Below are positions 5,018-6,630 of a stretch of DNA of 6,630 bases, in pieces (position 1 is the first letter of the stretch; each line of letters opens with the position of its first letter). Location: assembly GCA_947462115.1 (NCBI GenBank), contig CANHON010000265.1:1-6630 (forward strand), given 5' to 3'. Position numbers and translations under genes: made by a program. The DNA is from Deltaproteobacteria bacterium. Lineage in GTDB: Bacteria > Myxococcota_A > UBA796 > UBA2385. The notes beneath the pieces are model-generated. The model had not been told where the DNA came from and made no database searches. It worked only from the letters and a program-made list of their open reading frames with translations.

Positions 5018-6630
5018 TTGGAAGACCCCAGCCGCTCGTCGATCCCCATCGACATTGAGCACGAGATGCGCTCCTCGTACCTCGACTACTCGATGTCGGT
5101 CATCATCGGGCGCGCCCTGCCCGACGTGCGAGACGGCCTCAAGCCCGTCCACCGGCGCATCCTCTACGCCATGCACGACGAGGGCATGCGGGCCAACAAG
5201 CGCTACAGCAAGTGCGCCGGCGTGGTCGGCGAGGTGCTCAAGAAGTACCACCCCCACGGCGACAGCGCCGTCTACGACGCGCTGGTGCGGATGGCCCAGC
5301 CGTGGAACATGCGCAGCCCCTTGGTCGATGGCCAGGGCAACTTCGGCAGCGTGGACGGCGATCCGGCGGCGGCCTACCGCTACACCGAGTGCCGGATGAC
5401 GCCCCTGGCCGAGGTGCTGCTCGAGAACATCGAAGAGGACACTGTCAGCTTCCAGCCCAACTTTGACGGGGCCACCGACGAGCCCACGGTGATGCCGGCG
5501 GCCTTCCCCAACCTGCTGGTCAACGGCAGCGAGGGCATCGCGGTGGGCATGGCCACCAAGATCCCGCCCCACAACCTCGCCGAGATCATCGACGCCACGC
5601 TCGCTGTGATGGCCAACCCCGACCTCACGCTGCCCGAGCTCATGCGCATCGTGCCCGGGCCGGACTTCCCCACCGCCGGCACCATCTACGGGCGCGCCGG
5701 GGTGCGCGACGCCTACGCCACCGGCCGCGGCCGCATCGTGGTGCGGGGCGAGGCCCACTTTGAGGAGATCGGCAACCGGGAGGCCATCATCATCGATGAG
5801 CTGCCCTTCCAGGTGAACAAGGCGCGGCTGGTTGAGGAGATCGCCAACCTCGTCAAAGAGAAGCGGCTCGACGGGATCAGCGCGCTGCGCGACGAGAGCG
5901 ATCGCTCCGGCATGCGCATCGTCATCGAGCTCAAGCGTGACGCGGTGCGCGAGGTGGTGCTCAACCACCTGTTCAAGCACACGAACCTGCAGACCACCTT
6001 CGGCGTGATCCTGCTGTCGATCGTGCACAACCGGCCGGCGGTGCTCAGCCTCAAAGAGATGCTGGAGCACTACATCCAGCACCGCCGCGACGTCACCATC
6101 CGCCGCACCCGCTTCAGGCTCCGCAAGGCCGAGGCCCGCCAACACCTCGTCGAAGGCCTGCTGATCGCGCTGGACAACCTCGACGAGGTCATCCGCATCA
6201 TCCGCAGCAGCGAGAACGACGAGGTGGCGCAGAGCCGCTTGGTGGAGCGCTTCAAGCTGAGCGCCACCCAGGCCGAGGCCATCCTCAACATGCGCCTGCG
6301 GCGGCTCACCGCCCTCAACCGGCTGGAGCTGGAGAACGAGCGCGACGAGCTCGGGCGCCTGATTGACGGCTACCGCGAGATCTTGGCCAGCGATGGTCGG
6401 CTTCTCGAGGTCATCCGCACGGAGCTGCTCCTCGTGCGCGAGAAGCACGCCGACCCGCGCCGCACCCGGTTCATGGAGAGCACCGGCGAGGTGTCGGTGA
6501 TGGACCTGATCGCCGAAGAAGACCAAGTCATCACCATGTCGATGAGCGGCTACATCAAGCGCTGCGCCCAGACCGAGTTCGGCGTGCAGGGCCGCGGCGG
6601 CATGGGCAAGCGCGGCATGCGCACCCGCGA
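5018..6630 (+). CDS. gyrA: DNA gyrase subunit A, N-terminal 537 residues (cut by window end)
   Basis: GyrA is the DNA-cleaving subunit of gyrase (A2B2, cytoplasm), which introduces negative supercoils using ATP turnover in GyrB. From the TTG start the numbering coincides with E. coli: SSYLDYSMSV begins at residue 19, HPHGDS ends with S83, and D87 and the catalytic tyrosine Y122 (in AAAYRYTE) are in place. Other conserved blocks are GRALPDVRDGLKPVHRR (31-47), LVDGQGNFGS (102-111), the LLVNGSEGIAVGMATKIPPHN stretch, PGPDFPTAGTI, and GISALRDESD (286-295). S83 and D87 are the residues usually changed in quinolone resistance; both are intact here. The helical region before the C-terminal domain lacks the roughly 36-residue insertion of enterobacterial GyrA. 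The last visible segment is the start of the beta-pinwheel with a GyrA-box-like QGRGGMGK (524-531). The reading frame is intact with no stop to the edge. A ParC assignment is less likely because the conserved N-terminal blocks follow GyrA closely. The C-terminal domain is outside the window. Confidence 0.97.
   Translation, partial: MEDPSRSSIPIDIEHEMRSSYLDYSMSVIIGRALPDVRDGLKPVHRRILYAMHDEGMRANKRYSKCAGVVGEVLKKYHPHGDSAVYDALVRMAQPWNMRSPLVDGQGNFGSVDGDPAAAYRYTECRMTPLAEVLLENIEEDTVSFQPNFDGATDEPTVMPAAFPNLLVNGSEGIAVGMATKIPPHNLAEIIDATLAVMANPDLTLPELMRIVPGPDFPTAGTIYGRAGVRDAYATGRGRIVVRGEAHFEEIGNREAIIIDELPFQVNKARLVEEIANLVKEKRLDGISALRDESDRSGMRIVIELKRDAVREVVLNHLFKHTNLQTTFGVILLSIVHNRPAVLSLKEMLEHYIQHRRDVTIRRTRFRLRKAEARQHLVEGLLIALDNLDEVIRIIRSSENDEVAQSRLVERFKLSATQAEAILNMRLRRLTALNRLELENERDELGRLIDGYREILASDGRLLEVIRTELLLVREKHADPRRTRFMESTGEVSVMDLIAEEDQVITMSMSGYIKRCAQTEFGVQGRGGMGKRGMRTR

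Noticed and set aside
3715..5058. 447-residue open frame on the plus strand
   Set aside because: It runs antisense to the SGNH hydrolase, crosses the divergent intergenic region and enters gyrA in another frame; no motif or ribosome binding site.
4973..6526. 517-residue open frame on the minus strand
   Set aside because: It lies exactly opposite gyrA. Its His/Asp/Val/Leu/Gly-rich composition is that of a high-GC antisense shadow, and no domain is recognisable.

Overview
The window is GC-rich throughout, with G/C-dominated third codon positions, and long shadow ORFs run opposite real genes. It reads as chromosomal DNA of a high-GC Gram-negative bacterium. A myxobacterium or relative (Myxococcota, formerly Deltaproteobacteria) fits best. 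The supporting signs are an OmpA-like peptidoglycan-binding domain (which implies an outer-membrane envelope), a large exported hydrolase ending in a cysteine-rich tail of a style common in myxobacteria, and a GyrA without the roughly 36-residue insertion of enterobacterial GyrA. The taxonomic call is an inference from family resemblance, not a search.

Layout. (1) 54-1268, plus strand: exported protein with an OmpA-like domain directly after the signal peptide, then a low-complexity linker and a long Ala/Lys-rich helical tail. (2) 1287-4884, minus strand: a compact three-gene block, read right to left. It holds an SGNH/GDSL-type hydrolase (4884-2674), a 44-residue single-pass membrane protein (2674-2540) whose ATG overlaps the hydrolase stop codon as TGATG, and a saccharopine-dehydrogenase-like / trans-acting enoyl reductase-type oxidoreductase (2504-1287). 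(3) 4885-5017: a 133-bp divergent intergenic region rich in inverted and direct repeats. (4) 5018 to the right edge, plus strand: the first 537 codons of gyrA, starting at TTG and cut by the window end.

How the genes may work together. The minus-strand block is almost certainly one transcript: a 1-nt overlap, then a 35-nt gap with a strong ribosome binding site. Its genes suggest envelope ester or lipid modification: an extracytoplasmic SGNH enzyme, a tiny membrane partner resembling DUF5989 (a family I recall near SGNH, MBOAT and SxtJ-type genes), and an NAD(P)-dependent reductase related to enzymes of complex-lipid synthesis. No MBOAT acyltransferase or polyketide synthase lies in the window, so this is inference. 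The gyrA gene is an ordinary housekeeping gene that shares only the divergent upstream region with the block. I see no tRNA, rRNA, CRISPR array, insertion sequence or phage gene. The most unusual item is the small coupled membrane protein plus the composite architecture of the hydrolase ahead of it.
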